Assembly (NCBI RefSeq): GCF_000331575.1
Contig: NZ_KB223527.1
Coordinates: 159,842 to 223,841 of the forward strand
From: Calidifontibacillus oryziterrae
GTDB taxonomy: Bacteria > Bacillota > Bacilli > Bacillales > Bacillaceae_J
Length of the DNA stretch: 64,000 nucleotides
Reading direction: 5' to 3'
Below the pieces are notes generated by a model. It had not been told where the DNA came from, searched no databases, and saw nothing but the letters and a program-made list of their open reading frames with translations. The stretch's first letter is position 1. Each line of letters begins with the position of its first letter. The position numbers were made by a program, and so were the translations under genes. Below, in pieces: positions 28,283-37,362 of the stretch.

Positions 28283-28825
28283 CTAACACTTGATGATATC
28301 CCCTGATAATTGAAGATTAATCATTTCGTTATTCTTCACGGTCATTTTATTCATCTCTTGGATCGTACCAATACGAGAAATTGATAGCATCCCCCTTATC
28401 CAAGACCCGTGACCAAACACTAATACACGCGAATATTCTTTATAATAATTAATAAAACGAACTAGTCGCTCCTCAAAATCAATCATTCGTTCTCCAAGTA
28501 TTAGCGCCCGAGGATTATGAATCCAGTCCGAAACTTTTAACAGCTCCTTTTTTTCCTTTCCTTCATACATTCCAAAATTTAATTCATTTAATAACGGTTC
28601 TATTTTTGGTTTATTATAACCGTACGCAAAAGCGGTTTGTTTTGTTCTCACTAATTGACTAACTAAAATAATTTCCGGGCTAAAATCTTCAATTGCTTTC
28701 CTTTTTGTTTGAATATCGTGCTTAACTTCATTGCATACAGGTAAAATCGGAATATCTCTTAATCCTTGTAAAACTTCATTTTGATTCCATTTCGTTGGAA
28801 GATGTCTAATTAAAAGAAGTTCCAT
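28283..28825 (-). CDS. histidine phosphatase superfamily protein, possible phosphosulfolactate phosphatase
   Basis: Branch-1 histidine phosphatase of 180 residues: the phospho-His motif is LLIRHLPTKWN, with VFGHGSWIRG as the second His motif and LNELNFGMYEGK between. It sits between cysH and the phosphosulfolactate synthase, 40 and 56 bp away, all on one strand. In B. subtilis that slot holds YitC, a ComB-type 2-phosphosulfolactate phosphatase unrelated in fold. I infer a non-orthologous replacement. A GGAGCAA sequence lies about 6 nt before the ATG. A role in cobalamin or sugar phosphate turnover is the alternative. Confidence 0.78.
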   Translation of the reverse strand: MELLLIRHLPTKWNQNEVLQGLRDIPILPVCNEVKHDIQTKRKAIEDFSPEIILVSQLVRTKQTAFAYGYNKPKIEPLLNELNFGMYEGKEKKELLKVSDWIHNPRALILGERMIDFEERLVRFINYYKEYSRVLVFGHGSWIRGMLSISRIGTIQEMNKMTVKNNEMINLQLSGDIIKC

Positions 28826-28881
28826 GATTATTGCTCCTTATTATTCCTATTGAATTGTAGTTTTGTGTTTACAAGTAACAA

Positions 28882-29658
28882 CTAAATAACGTTAAGCGCA
28901 CCGCTAAAATTTGGTTTGAGGAAGAGTGTTTCACTTCGAAGTCCTACCCGTTCTGCTTCTAATAGGAGTACATCTTGTACTTTAACATTACCCAAATTGA
29001 CATTCGGTCCAAAAGTATTAATAAAAAACATTTGTTGCTTATGGGTTGGAGCTTCAAAAATAATCTTATTTATATCCATTGATTTTGAAAGCTTAGTTAC
29101 TAGTGACTTATTTACTTCACCTTTTGCGTTGTAAATTCCTGCAGTTCCAGAATCTCGTCCCTCTGTAATAACGTATTGACAGCCAGCATCTAGTAATTCT
29201 GTCATTTCAAGCGTCCAGTCGTGTAGTGATAAGTCCTTAGTTTGATCCTTGGAACCAATTTCTCCAACTAGATGAAAGTCTCCTTTTAATTGATTAACTA
29301 GCCTAATTCGTTCAGGTAACGAAATATCCAATGTACCATTAGAAATCTCTAGCCACTCTATTCCTAACCTTTTTAAGTACTGTATATATTCCTTAATCTT
29401 TTTTTGTAAATAACATTTTTCAAATAATGTTCCGCCAAAGTACACTTTCACACCATAAGCTTTATATAGACTAACCTTTTCCTCAATATTTGGTGTAACA
29501 TATGCAGTACCCACACCTAGCTTTGCAATATCTATATAGTAATGATAATCCTCAAGAATATTTTTCAATTCCTTTACCGGTATACCAAAATCTGATACTG
29601 ATGTTATTCCAAACGTACGCTCACGTCCTACTCTCTTTGGAAGATCTAGGAAGTTCAT
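28882..29658 (-). CDS. yitD: phosphosulfolactate synthase (ComA/YitD family)
   Basis: Adds sulfite to phosphoenolpyruvate to make 2-phospho-3-sulfolactate. The TIM-barrel family segments are clear: FGGTLFEK, EISNGTLD, VGEIGSKD, VITEGRDSGTAGI, IIFEAPTHKQQ, GPNVNLGNV and GLRSETL. It has 258 residues, standard length. AAAGGAGGAGG lies 8 nt before the ATG, a strong site, so this is the first gene of the yitD-phosphatase-cysH operon. In Bacillus spores the product leads to 3-sulfolactate, an abundant solute. Confidence 0.93.
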   Translation of the reverse strand: MNFLDLPKRVGRERTFGITSVSDFGIPVKELKNILEDYHYYIDIAKLGVGTAYVTPNIEEKVSLYKAYGVKVYFGGTLFEKCYLQKKIKEYIQYLKRLGIEWLEISNGTLDISLPERIRLVNQLKGDFHLVGEIGSKDQTKDLSLHDWTLEMTELLDAGCQYVITEGRDSGTAGIYNAKGEVNKSLVTKLSKSMDINKIIFEAPTHKQQMFFINTFGPNVNLGNVKVQDVLLLEAERVGLRSETLFLKPNFSGALNVI

Positions 29659-29833
29659 CAGGATTACCTCCTCCTTTAGCTTTCAATGGTTATGCTATTC
29701 AGCTCATACCTAATTGGTGCAATATTTAGGTTACATTCGTTTATTAAAATACAAGCATCTTTTTGAATATAAATCGTTAAAGTTCAAACAATAAGAAAGT
29801 CATAATTACTTCCTAAAAGGAGTTGTACGACAC

Positions 29834-31087
29834 TTGTCAAAGCAAAATGCATCATTTATGACAATAGCAGCCATCGGATCCATTCCATTAATCCTAGTAT
29901 TAGGAAATTCGATGTTAATACCAATCTTACCAAAAATGAAATCAGAATTAGCGATCTCCCAATTACAAGTAAGCTTAATTATTACAGTGTTCTCAATTGC
30001 AGCTGCAATTTCTATACCAGTATTAGGTTACTTTTCCGATCGTTTCTCGCGAAAGGCTGTCATAATACCCGCACTTATCGCTTATGGCGTAGGGGGTATA
30101 ATAGCTGGATCTGCAGCGGCTTGGTTTTCAAATGCTTATATGTGGATTTTGATCGGACGTATACTCCAAGGTATTGGGGCAGCTGGTACAGCACCAATAG
30201 CAATGGCATTAACTGGTGATCTATTCAAAGGAGGCCAACAAAGCCGCGTACTTGGATTGGTTGAAGCATCAAACGGCTTTGGTAAGGTAGTTTCACCTAT
30301 CATCGGTTCGTTATTAGCATTACTTGTATGGTATGCGGTATTTTTTGCATTTCCCGCTTTTTGTCTTCTGTCTGTATTACTAACATTATTTTTTGTTCAT
30401 GAAAAAAAGAAAAAGAAGGAACCTCCTCCTGTAAAGAAATACATCTCAGGATTATTTTCAGTTTTTAAACAAGAAGGTAAATGGTTATTCACAGCTTATT
30501 TAGCTGGTGCTACATGCTTATTTACTCTATTCGGTATTTTATTTTATATATCCGATGTACTAGAGAAAACATATGACACAGATGGTGTGTTAAAGGGCAG
30601 TATATTAGCAATACCACTTTTGTTTATGACAATCACATCGTATACAACCGGAAGTAAGATTGGTAAAAATATGCAGTTAATGAAAAAACTCATTATCATC
30701 GGCTTTTTATTAATGACCGCTTCATTTGCGACCCTTGTTTTTTTTGAGAAACTAGTTCCTTTTATTGCAATCTTAGTTTTCTCAAGTATTGGAACTGGTT
30801 TAGTACTTCCATGTGTAAATAGCTTTATTACCGGCTCTGTTGAGGCTGCTAGAAGGGGGTTTGTTACTTCCCTTTATGGATCTGTTCGTTTCCTAGGAGT
30901 AGCAATCGGACCACCCATTTACGGTTGGCTTATGGATTGGTCACGTACTGGTATGTTTTTAACTACTGCAAGTTTAACTTTACTCGTTGGATTTCTTTGT
31001 ATGGTTTTGATTCAAATTCAAAATGAGAATTCAAAAAGTCAAATTGGTGACTCTTTATTTAAACGCCTACAACTTAAAACGGAATAA
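29834..31087 (+). CDS. MFS transporter, YitG-like
   Basis: Twelve-helix MFS drug:H+ antiporter-type protein of 417 residues, with motif A as [11 protein letters not shown] and motif C-like [19 protein letters not shown]. subtilis carries an MFS gene (yitG) in the same sulfolactate neighbourhood, and here it is divergent from yitD. Export of sulfolactate to the forespore is an inference; drug efflux is the plain alternative. Start is TTG 29834, with AAAGGAG 11 nt upstream, a long spacing; an ATG eight codons later lacks a site. It is followed closely by a 91-aa gene. Confidence 0.85.
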   Translation: MSKQNASFMTIAAIGSIPLILVLGNSMLIPILPKMKSELAISQLQVSLIITVFSIAAAISIPVLGYFSDRFSRKAVIIPALIAYGVGGIIAGSAAAWFSNAYMWILIGRILQGIGAAGTAPIAMALTGDLFKGGQQSRVLGLVEASNGFGKVVSPIIGSLLALLVWYAVFFAFPAFCLLSVLLTLFFVHEKKKKKEPPPVKKYISGLFSVFKQEGKWLFTAYLAGATCLFTLFGILFYISDVLEKTYDTDGVLKGSILAIPLLFMTITSYTTGSKIGKNMQLMKKLIIIGFLLMTASFATLVFFEKLVPFIAILVFSSIGTGLVLPCVNSFITGSVEAARRGFVTSLYGSVRFLGVAIGPPIYGWLMDWSRTGMFLTTASLTLLVGFLCMVLIQIQNENSKSQIGDSLFKRLQLKTE

Positions 31088-31103
31088 CGTGAGGTGAATG
31101 GAA

Positions 31104-31379
31104 ATGCAAATATATTTTTCACCAGAACTAATAAAAAATGAATATCAGTTGTTAAATATCGTTGACCAAAATAATAAACCAGTTGGATTCGTGACTTTTT
31201 TATTTGATGAAAAAAAAGTATATGTGTATGGTCAGGCAGAGGATGGTGTTGAAGAGGACTTCAAGGATTTAATGAAGCCATTTATCCATGGGGTAAAAAA
31301 AGCTAAAAAAGAAATTGAAGAAGTCCTTTGCTACTTAACAATTGGCGGGAAAAATATTGAACTAAAGGAAGAAGAATAA
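31104..31379 (+). CDS. hypothetical 91-aa protein in the YitG-like operon
   Basis: Not recognised. Small acidic protein of strand-rich N-terminal half (NKPVGFVTFLFDEKKVYVYGQ) and helical C-terminal half (VKKAKKEIEEVL). GAGGTG is 7 nt before ATG 31104; an ATG at 31098 is too close to that site. It starts 16 nt after the MFS stop, so it is co-transcribed and may be a soluble partner. Confidence 0.7.
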   Translation: MQIYFSPELIKNEYQLLNIVDQNNKPVGFVTFLFDEKKVYVYGQAEDGVEEDFKDLMKPFIHGVKKAKKEIEEVLCYLTIGGKNIELKEEE

Positions 31380-31390
31380 AGTAGAGGAAG

Positions 31391-31414
31391 AGGTACCAAA
31401 TTGGTGCCTTTTTA
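31391..31414 (+). terminator. intrinsic terminator of the YitG-like operon
   Basis: AGGTACCA/TGGTGCCT stem, one G-T pair, then TTTTTAT. The following 31415-31670 contains nothing recognisable. Confidence 0.78.
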
Positions 31415-31670
31415 TATTTAGGTCCACTACCTATATTTAAAAAACACAGGGCCGATTTTTCACAACGAAAGCTTTAATTGCAAAGCAAATTCTCGCCTTT
31501 CATAGGTAAACCGAACCCATATTTAGGATAAGTACAAGACTTAAATTATTTCTCGGGAAAGCGCAAATTTTGACATTGTGGTATTAATATGCTCGTTCGG
31601 TAGCGAAGATTGTAAAACCACCAACTCTGCTGTCTTAAATTGTTAGCTTTATTATTAGTTATCGGCGAAT

Positions 31671-32456
31671 TTAGTTGTTCAGATCAGTCGTTACATCCTG
31701 CAAAAACTGATCTACAATTTTATTGAATTCCAGAAAGTGTTTTGTTGGGATTTGATGACGGGCATTTCCAATAAAAATAGTTTCTGTGTGCTTCACGTAG
31801 CTTTCAAATAACTTATAATGCTTATGCAAATAATGTATCTTTCCACCGTATGTTAGTAAAAAAGGTTGTGTTATTTGTGATAAACGCACAGAACAGTTAT
31901 AGGCTAAACCCTCTCTATATAATTCGTAAAGAATGCGAGGGTTTACTTCTAAAATATAATGATATAGCTCCCATCGAAATTGTTTTTCAGTGGTATGACT
32001 CATTGAAAGAACTTTTGCTAGCAGTTTCACTCCCTTCCATTTAGCTGTCAACATACCTAGTCGAAATTGCTGTTCAAGTAGGTAACTGTTTACTTCTGGA
32101 AAACCACCTGATAAAATGACTGCCTTAGTTCTATCAGGATATGCTAAAGCAAATTCAAGAACAATTGAACAGCCGTTTGAATAACCAGCAATTATAGCTT
32201 TATCAATATTTAAATGGTCTAATAACTTTAACAAATCCTTTGCTAAGAGCGGCATCGTTATTTTTTCAGCTGTGAAACCACTACGTCCATTCCCTCTTAT
32301 ATCGTAGGTTATTACTTTATATTTTTTAGCTAATACTTTTTGTTTTTTGAATGTTACAAGCCCCATTGCTGGGGGGTGGACAAATACAATTGGGATTCCA
32401 TTCCCCTCAACTTCATAGTACATGTCACAAGACTCGTCAATTGATAAATATGGCAA
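31671..32456 (-). CDS. alpha/beta hydrolase
   Basis: Single-domain alpha/beta hydrolase of 261 residues. The nucleophile elbow is IIAGYSNGCS (G-x-S-x-G) near residue 95. The acid probably lies after the last strands, and the catalytic His is in NARHQIPTKH near the C-terminus. An oxyanion-hole segment reads FVHPPAMG. No signal peptide, so cytoplasmic. The substrate is unknown. TTG start preceded by GGGGGAAGGGAA. It has no operon partner. Confidence 0.82.
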   Translation of the reverse strand: MPYLSIDESCDMYYEVEGNGIPIVFVHPPAMGLVTFKKQKVLAKKYKVITYDIRGNGRSGFTAEKITMPLLAKDLLKLLDHLNIDKAIIAGYSNGCSIVLEFALAYPDRTKAVILSGGFPEVNSYLLEQQFRLGMLTAKWKGVKLLAKVLSMSHTTEKQFRWELYHYILEVNPRILYELYREGLAYNCSVRLSQITQPFLLTYGGKIHYLHKHYKLFESYVKHTETIFIGNARHQIPTKHFLEFNKIVDQFLQDVTTDLNN

Positions 32457-32530
32457 GCTTCCCTTCCCCCTTTCTGTTTTCTTCTTTATAACTAATGAAT
32501 AAAAACCACCTGTTCGGTGGTTTTGTTACT

Positions 32531-32740
32531 TGTTTAGGAAATTATAAAATTTGATCCTGTGGATAAAATACTATAGCACAGAGAGTAGTCGTCCAGCTCC
32601 AGCGCCCAGCGACTAGTAAACTTCGCTCATCTCTTTTGTGATAAGTCAACATCGACTCGTCCCTCGACGTGTTTTGTTTATCTCAGTCGATGCGCTCTTA
32701 GTTTATACGTCGCTAATCAGTGCGCTTATAGCTTTTGTTA
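32531..32740 (-). repeat. dispersed structured repeat element, copy 2 (reverse orientation)
   Basis: Reverse complement of copies 1, 3 and 4. Read on the minus strand it starts with TAACAAAAGCTATA, the TAA being the yozQ-like stop codon. Its far end shares a further 25-nt tail with copy 4 (GATCAAATTTTATAATTTCC onward), so these two are the longest copies. Confidence 0.92.
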
Positions 32741-32944
32741 CTGATCGTATCCCTTTTGTGGTATATCGAGGTTTGTACCATTTGCATTATAAATCTTCCC
32801 ATCAATTGTACCCTCAATTAATGTATCGTTTGCTTGTTCATGTGTCATAGCCAATGCTATATCGATGTCTTGGGAGCTTTTGTAATTACTCCCTTGATGA
32901 TTCTTTTCTGCAATTTTTGAACTTTGTTTGTTCTTTTCCGTCAT
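32738..32944 (-). CDS. YozQ-like DUF4025 small protein
   Basis: 68-residue hydrophilic protein. Segments such as SSKIAEKNHQGSNYKSSQDID, here in part, and THEQANDTLIEGTIDGKIYN match the Bacillus YozQ/DUF4025 family of small, probably sporulation-linked proteins. Start ATG 32944 after GAGGTG; an upstream ATG at 32965 includes that site. The dispersed repeat starts exactly at its stop codon. Confidence 0.72.
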   Translation of the reverse strand: MTEKNKQSSKIAEKNHQGSNYKSSQDIDIALAMTHEQANDTLIEGTIDGKIYNANGTNLDIPQKGYDQ

Positions 32945-33042
32945 TTTTTTCACCTCATTTTGCAAATTGTTTACGTAAGCTCAGCTTCCAATAATAGTTT
33001 GTGCAACTTTTGAAAAATGAATTCGTAAAAATATATGGGTAA

Positions 33043-33077
33043 AAAAAAGCTTAACTTTTAACAGATTAAGCTTTTTT
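33043..33077. terminator. bidirectional hairpin AAAAAAGCTTAA/TTAAGCTTTTTT
   Basis: Twelve-bp arms with an 11-nt loop in the gap between the yozQ-like gene and rnpB. It has no adjacent plus-strand gene, so its client is unclear. Confidence 0.6.
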
Positions 33078-33181
33078 GAGATAGAACATATTGATTTTTC
33101 CTATTCTATATTCCTGAACAGTTTTTTGAATATCTTGTGCTAATTCATTTGAATCTTGTTCTATTTTTAATAAAATTTTAA

Positions 33182-33209
33182 AAGGCTATCCTTTTAAAGG
33201 ATAACCTCT
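33182..33209 (-). terminator. intrinsic terminator of rnpB
   Basis: Minus-strand AGGTTATCC/GGATAGCCT stem followed by TTTTAAAATT, about 25 nt past the RNA's 3' end. Confidence 0.75.
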
Positions 33210-33235
33210 TAAAATTAGTTTACATATTATCAGGT

Positions 33236-33650
33236 TCATACAAAACCTTGTAAGCCGTGTTCTGTTCATTCGGTGCTCCAAGCGAATACATAGTATTCTC
33301 GCACAGGAATGGAGAATCATCTATCTCATAACCATTAAGGTTATGGTGTCCTTTCGGTTTGATTCCCTCTAGACACTTCCCCTACCAAATTTGGGTTTCT
33401 CGCTCGTGGGGTTTACCTCGTTCCACCTCTAACGTTTCCGTCAGAGCTCCGTCACTGTGGCACTTTCAAGGTATTCACACCATATCCTGATGGACGTAGG
33501 TGTTTTCCCTGCCGTCAACTCGAAATGATTCGAGCTGCCCTAGCTTACGGTTTCGCTAGGCACGAACACTACAGGCATCGCAGCCTGTGCGAGCACGGAC
33601 TTTCCTCACAGATCCAAAATCTGCGCGATTCTCTCCGGTTTTGTATGACT
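33236..33650 (-). ncRNA. rnpB: RNase P RNA, Bacillus type B
   Basis: Catalytic RNA that matures tRNA 5' ends. On the minus strand the universal blocks appear in order: GAGGAAAGTCCGTGCTCGCAC, here in part as GAGGAAAGTCC; GTGTTCGTGCCTAGCGAA; GACGGCAGGGAAA; CCTTGAAAGTGCCACAGTGACG; GAGCGAGAAACCCAAATTTGG in part; AGATAGATGATT; and a 3' GAACAGAACACGGCTTAC. The ends are complementary (ACAAAACC / GGTTTTGT), forming P1. The length, about 410 nt, fits type B. The boundaries are approximate to a few bases. Confidence 0.97.
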
Positions 33651-33738
33651 AATTTATAATTATATCTTACATTGCTTATAATAACAATAAACTTCATAGA
33701 AGTCAATTGTTTGTTAAAAAAATAAACACTTCTTAATG

Positions 33739-33816
33739 TGACATGAGGAGTCCTTTCAGGTCGCTGGTGAAAGCAAAATACGCTTTCAAGGCTCCTTCAA
33801 GGACATCCTCATGTCA
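33739..33816. other. 78-nt nested hairpin between rnpB and phaC
   Basis: Perfect 11-bp arms TGACATGAGGA/TCCTCATGTCA, then TCCTT/AAGGA and an inner GAAAGC/GCTTTC. It is 15 nt past the phaC stop. There is no T run on either side, so it may be an RNA-stabilising or processing structure rather than a terminator. Confidence 0.7.
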
Positions 33817-33831
33817 AATAATAAATTTACT

Positions 33832-34920
33832 TCATGAACGTTCTGCTAGCCAATCACCAATCGTTGGATACGTTACATTATTTGCTTTAGGACCAAACGT
33901 AACAGAAACATGGCCGGTAGGAACACAAACATATTTTTTGTCACTGCTTGACACTACATTCATCAACGCTTCAACTTGATGTGGCATCGCAATTAAATCT
34001 TTTTCTGCTGCTATATTTAATATATTAGCTTCTATATTTCGCAAATTGACTTTTCGTCCTCGAATTGTTAATTCACCTTTCATTAGCTTATTTTGCTGAT
34101 AAAAATCACGAATCCATTGACGATATGCCTCACCAGGGAATGGAATACCATCTGTTAACCATTTTTGCATTAGCTTCCATGAGTCTACAAACTTTTGATT
34201 TTGCGAGCGATCCATTAAGCTTACATATGGTCCATAAAAGTTCGTTATCGGTTTAAGCATTTTATTCCCAAAGTCAATCATTTCCGGTGGAACATTTCCA
34301 TAAGTTTCAATGACATTATCAAGATTGAAATAACGCTCATCGAGAAATACTTGATAAAGACCTGTCTTTTCAAAGTCAAATGGACTTGTCATAAAGACAA
34401 GATTTTTAATCGGTAAGTTAGGATGAAGACTTGCAAAAATAGATGTCATTGTTCCACCCATACAGTAACCAAGAATTGATATTTCGTCGGTGTCGGCTGT
34501 CCGCAATACTTTTTTTACAGCTCTAGGAATGTAATCAAGTATATAATCATCAAGCTTCATATATTTATCTTCTTCACCAGGTGTCCCCCAGTCTAGTAGA
34601 TAAACATCAAAGCCTCGATTAACAAGATACTCAACCATACTAAAGCCAGGTGTTAAGTCTAAAATATATGGCTTATTAATAAGAGCATATACCATTAATA
34701 ATGGAGTTTTATACTGTTTTGGCTCATCTGTTATATAACGGTAAAGCTTCGTTTTATTCTTTTTCCAAATGATTTCTTTTGGAGTTAAGCCAACTTCTGG
34801 CTCGGCTTCAACCGTCATAATTTCAGAAGCCCGTTTAATCCTCGAATATGAATCCTTTATTTCAGTAGGAATTGTTTTTTCAAGCACAGCTTCCCATTCT
34901 TTTACTAATGAAGCTATCAT
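33832..34920 (-). CDS. phaC: class IV poly(3-hydroxyalkanoate) synthase subunit PhaC
   Basis: Polymerises hydroxyacyl-CoA on the granule surface as a complex with PhaR. The 362 residues match the class IV size. The lipase-like box is ILGYCMGGTM with catalytic Cys; the Asp is probably in AEKDLIA and the His in PTGHVS. LLDWGTPG is also family-specific. GGTGGT lies before the ATG. It is the last gene of the phaR-phaB-phaC operon, 73 bp after phaB. Confidence 0.96.
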   Translation of the reverse strand: MIASLVKEWEAVLEKTIPTEIKDSYSRIKRASEIMTVEAEPEVGLTPKEIIWKKNKTKLYRYITDEPKQYKTPLLMVYALINKPYILDLTPGFSMVEYLVNRGFDVYLLDWGTPGEEDKYMKLDDYILDYIPRAVKKVLRTADTDEISILGYCMGGTMTSIFASLHPNLPIKNLVFMTSPFDFEKTGLYQVFLDERYFNLDNVIETYGNVPPEMIDFGNKMLKPITNFYGPYVSLMDRSQNQKFVDSWKLMQKWLTDGIPFPGEAYRQWIRDFYQQNKLMKGELTIRGRKVNLRNIEANILNIAAEKDLIAMPHQVEALMNVVSSSDKKYVCVPTGHVSVTFGPKANNVTYPTIGDWLAERS

Positions 34921-34993
34921 TGTTCTTTTATACCACCTTTCTTAAATAAGAATCGCAAAGATAGAACGAATCCTGCTCCACGTCTTTTGTTAT

Positions 34994-35734
34994 TTACATG
35001 TACAGTCCACCGTTAATATTTAACTGTTGACCAGTTATATACTCTCCATCCTGGCACAAGTATAGAACACCACGAGCGATTTCTTCGGCATGCCCGAAGC
35101 GTCTTGCCGGAATTCTTCCTTGAATTTGTTCACGGACATTATCTGGAACTTCACTTAGCATTTCAGTTTCAATAAAGCCTGGACAAATTGCATTTACTGT
35201 TACACCAGTACGTGCTAATTCTAACGAAAGTGATTTAGTGAAACCAATTAACCCCGCTTTTGCGGCTGAATAGTTGGTTTGACCAAATCCGCCTGCTTGA
35301 CCGATGATTGATGAAATATTAATGATTCTTCCATTTCCAGAATCTATTAAATGTTGTAAAGCAATAGAAGTTGTATTAAAGACACTATTTAAGTTAACGT
35401 CGATTACTTTACGCCAGTTATTTTCATCCATTTTTTTAAAGGTACGATCACGAGTAATTCCAGCATTATTAACGAGAATATCTAAGCGACCATATTTCTC
35501 AATTGCTTCCTCGACTAAAACAGAAGCCTCCCTTAAATCAGACACGTCACCTTTGACAGCTATGGCACTCCCGCCGTTCGCTAAGATCTCGTTAACAACA
35601 CGCTCTGCACAATCTTGACTGCTATTATAATTAACAACTACCTTCACCCCTGCATTTGCTAATTCTTTCGAGATTGCTGCCCCAATTCCTTTTGAACCAC
35701 CTGTAACGATAGCTACTTTCCCCATTAAATTCAT
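34994..35734 (-). CDS. phaB: acetoacetyl-CoA reductase PhaB
   Basis: NADPH-dependent SDR making (R)-3-hydroxybutyryl-CoA for PHA synthesis. Cofactor motif TGGSKGIG, NNAGITRD, catalytic Ser in INISSIIG, and Tyr/Lys in NYSAAKAG are all intact, which contrasts with the SDR at 11497. It has 246 residues. AGGGGTG lies 8-9 nt before the ATG. It sits between phaR and phaC on the same strand. No phaA thiolase or phaJ is in the window. Confidence 0.95.
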   Translation of the reverse strand: MNLMGKVAIVTGGSKGIGAAISKELANAGVKVVVNYNSSQDCAERVVNEILANGGSAIAVKGDVSDLREASVLVEEAIEKYGRLDILVNNAGITRDRTFKKMDENNWRKVIDVNLNSVFNTTSIALQHLIDSGNGRIINISSIIGQAGGFGQTNYSAAKAGLIGFTKSLSLELARTGVTVNAICPGFIETEMLSEVPDNVREQIQGRIPARRFGHAEEIARGVLYLCQDGEYITGQQLNINGGLYM

Positions 35735-35812
35735 TTCATTACACCCCTATTTTTTAAATGATTTCTTTACACCCTAGTACTTTGACTCAGTAAAATTTCT
35801 TAGGATGATTTG

Positions 35813-36226
35813 TTATGGCTTTTGTAGAATATCTACTATTTGATCAATTTTTTTGTGAAGTTCTTTTACTTCTGATTTAAGTGTATTGATTTCACTCATT
35901 TGCTTTTGTTGAGTCATTTCAATGTCAAGAAATCCATCGACTACTTCTTCAATATGGTCGATTTTTTCTTCTACATTTATCATCATCGTTGCTAAATTGG
36001 CGAGATCTTCTTTTGATGGCATATTCATTTGTTGTAAATAAGCTTTAGTCGAGTCATTTACTAGTTTTTTGTATTGCAGATTCATATCAAGTACCTTTCC
36101 TAAGCCTCGTGAAAAGTCCTCTGTTGCAAGATTTTCATCTAATACTTTGCTCCAATACGTTTCCGCTTGATCATAGAGGTTTTTCCACATTTCAAAAGGA
36201 TCGATCGTTTTCGTTCCGTTGTTCAC
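35813..36226 (-). CDS. phaR: PHA synthase subunit PhaR (class IV)
   Basis: Small partner that PhaC needs for activity in Bacillus-type class IV synthases. It has 137 residues, beginning near DPFEMWKNLYDQAETYWSKV; the C-terminal half is a coiled coil (VEEKIDHIEEVVDGF through LKSEVKELHKKIDQI). Two features support the call: the aromatic-rich N-terminus, and position as first gene of phaR-phaB-phaC opposite phaQ. AAGGAG lies about 10 nt upstream of the ATG. Confidence 0.92.
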   Translation of the reverse strand: MNNGTKTIDPFEMWKNLYDQAETYWSKVLDENLATEDFSRGLGKVLDMNLQYKKLVNDSTKAYLQQMNMPSKEDLANLATMMINVEEKIDHIEEVVDGFLDIEMTQQKQMSEINTLKSEVKELHKKIDQIVDILQKP

Positions 36227-36355
36227 AGTTATTACTCCTTTCTTGACTTTGTGTTTTTGCTCACAATTTAAAAAGTATGAAGCAATTCGTTAAGTAGAAC
36301 TAAATAATTTATTTTTTTAAAAATATTCAATTTTAAGTTCTGCCTATATCCCCAT

Positions 36356-36370
36356 ATGTGTAAATTACAT
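36356..36370. promoter_or_regulatory. possible PadR-type operator upstream of phaQ
   Basis: ATGT-N7-ACAT in the phaR/phaQ divergent region, close to the PadR consensus ATGT-N8-ACAT, 35 nt before the phaQ start. It could mediate PhaQ autoregulation; spacing is one base short. Confidence 0.3.
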
Positions 36371-36404
36371 GTAGGAGAAGTTTTAAAATTAAGCAGGTGA
36401 TAAA

Positions 36405-36812
36405 ATGTCTAAACACACTAAAAGCTCGACAAGCGAATCCGATCATCCTTTTCAAGCTCCGAGAAATTTCATTATTCCTTTTGTCCTATTAAGCCTTCGT
36501 GATTTGAACCTACATGGATATAAAATAATGCAACAATTAATCGATTTTGGTTTTTCAACGATCGATCAAGGAAATTTATACAGAATGCTTAGACAATTGG
36601 AAAGAGAAGAAATGGTTCAATCAAAGTGGGATACTTCTGAGACAGGACCTGCAAAAAGAATTTACTCACTAACGGAGGTAGGTGAAAAATACTTAAGTAC
36701 TTGTGTTAGTTCGCTGGAGCAATATCAGCTTTTAATCAATCGTTTTTTTAACATGTATACCGATATGTTTATGATTCAAACAACAAAGAATGGTTGGGAA
36801 GACAAAACATAA
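36405..36812 (+). CDS. phaQ: PadR-family transcriptional regulator PhaQ
   Basis: Winged-helix DNA-binding regulator of 135 residues. The N-terminal domain shows FVLLSLRDLNLHGYKIMQQL and the wing segment NLYRMLRQLEREEMV, and it ends in a short helical dimerisation arm. In Bacillus PHA loci PhaQ represses phaQP and responds to PHA. AGCAGGTG lies before the ATG. phaP follows 25 nt downstream, so the pair is one operon, divergent from phaRBC. Confidence 0.93.
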   Translation: MSKHTKSSTSESDHPFQAPRNFIIPFVLLSLRDLNLHGYKIMQQLIDFGFSTIDQGNLYRMLRQLEREEMVQSKWDTSETGPAKRIYSLTEVGEKYLSTCVSSLEQYQLLINRFFNMYTDMFMIQTTKNGWEDKT

Positions 36813-36837
36813 CTATTTTAAAGTGAGGGGAATTTGT

Positions 36838-37362
36838 ATGCTAAGTAACTCGAAAAATATAATAAATTTAATGTGGGATCGTTGGTATGATAGTATATCC
36901 ATGATTTATGACGGACAAAAACAAATGGAATTGTTATTTTTCCAGTCTATTTCAAAGCAGAAGGAAGTATGGGAAATTCTAAATAATCAAGTAGATATTT
37001 ATTCTAATGAAGTAAAGTCAGAGGTGAAAACATACCAAGAAAAAGCAAATGATTTCGTCGAGTCGATTTCAGATCAAGCAACAAAAGAATCCATTTTGAA
37101 AATCCAAAACCAATTAGATAATATTGTGGAGTTGTTCTCTAAAATGTCACTTACTCCACAAAATGTCATTAACCATTTCGTTTCTGAAAATTTAAGTCGT
37201 GTGGAGACAAATGTGAATGAGTTAATGAACCAGCAAGCCAAAAATCGTGAAGAAATGAAAGTTATGGTAGAGAAATATTCAGAGGAACTAAAAAACACCC
37301 TACTTAAACTCTGTGAAACAATCGAGGCAAAGCAAAATATCAATTTGACGTTAACTAAATAA
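36838..37362 (+). CDS. phaP: phasin PhaP
   Basis: PHA granule-coating protein of 174 residues. Sequence is amphipathic helix throughout, no membrane segment, with MWDRWYDSISMIYDGQKQMELLFFQ at the N-terminus, read in parts as WDRWYDSIS and GQKQMELLF. GTGAGGGG lies 7 nt before ATG 36838; a longer frame from 36790 overlaps phaQ and lacks a site. The identity rests on position after phaQ, size and helical composition. Confidence 0.88.
   Translation: MLSNSKNIINLMWDRWYDSISMIYDGQKQMELLFFQSISKQKEVWEILNNQVDIYSNEVKSEVKTYQEKANDFVESISDQATKESILKIQNQLDNIVELFSKMSLTPQNVINHFVSENLSRVETNVNELMNQQAKNREEMKVMVEKYSEELKNTLLKLCETIEAKQNINLTLTK

Noticed and set aside
32638..32850. 70-codon plus-strand frame
   Set aside because: Lies within the dispersed repeat and antisense to the yozQ-like gene; no start signal.
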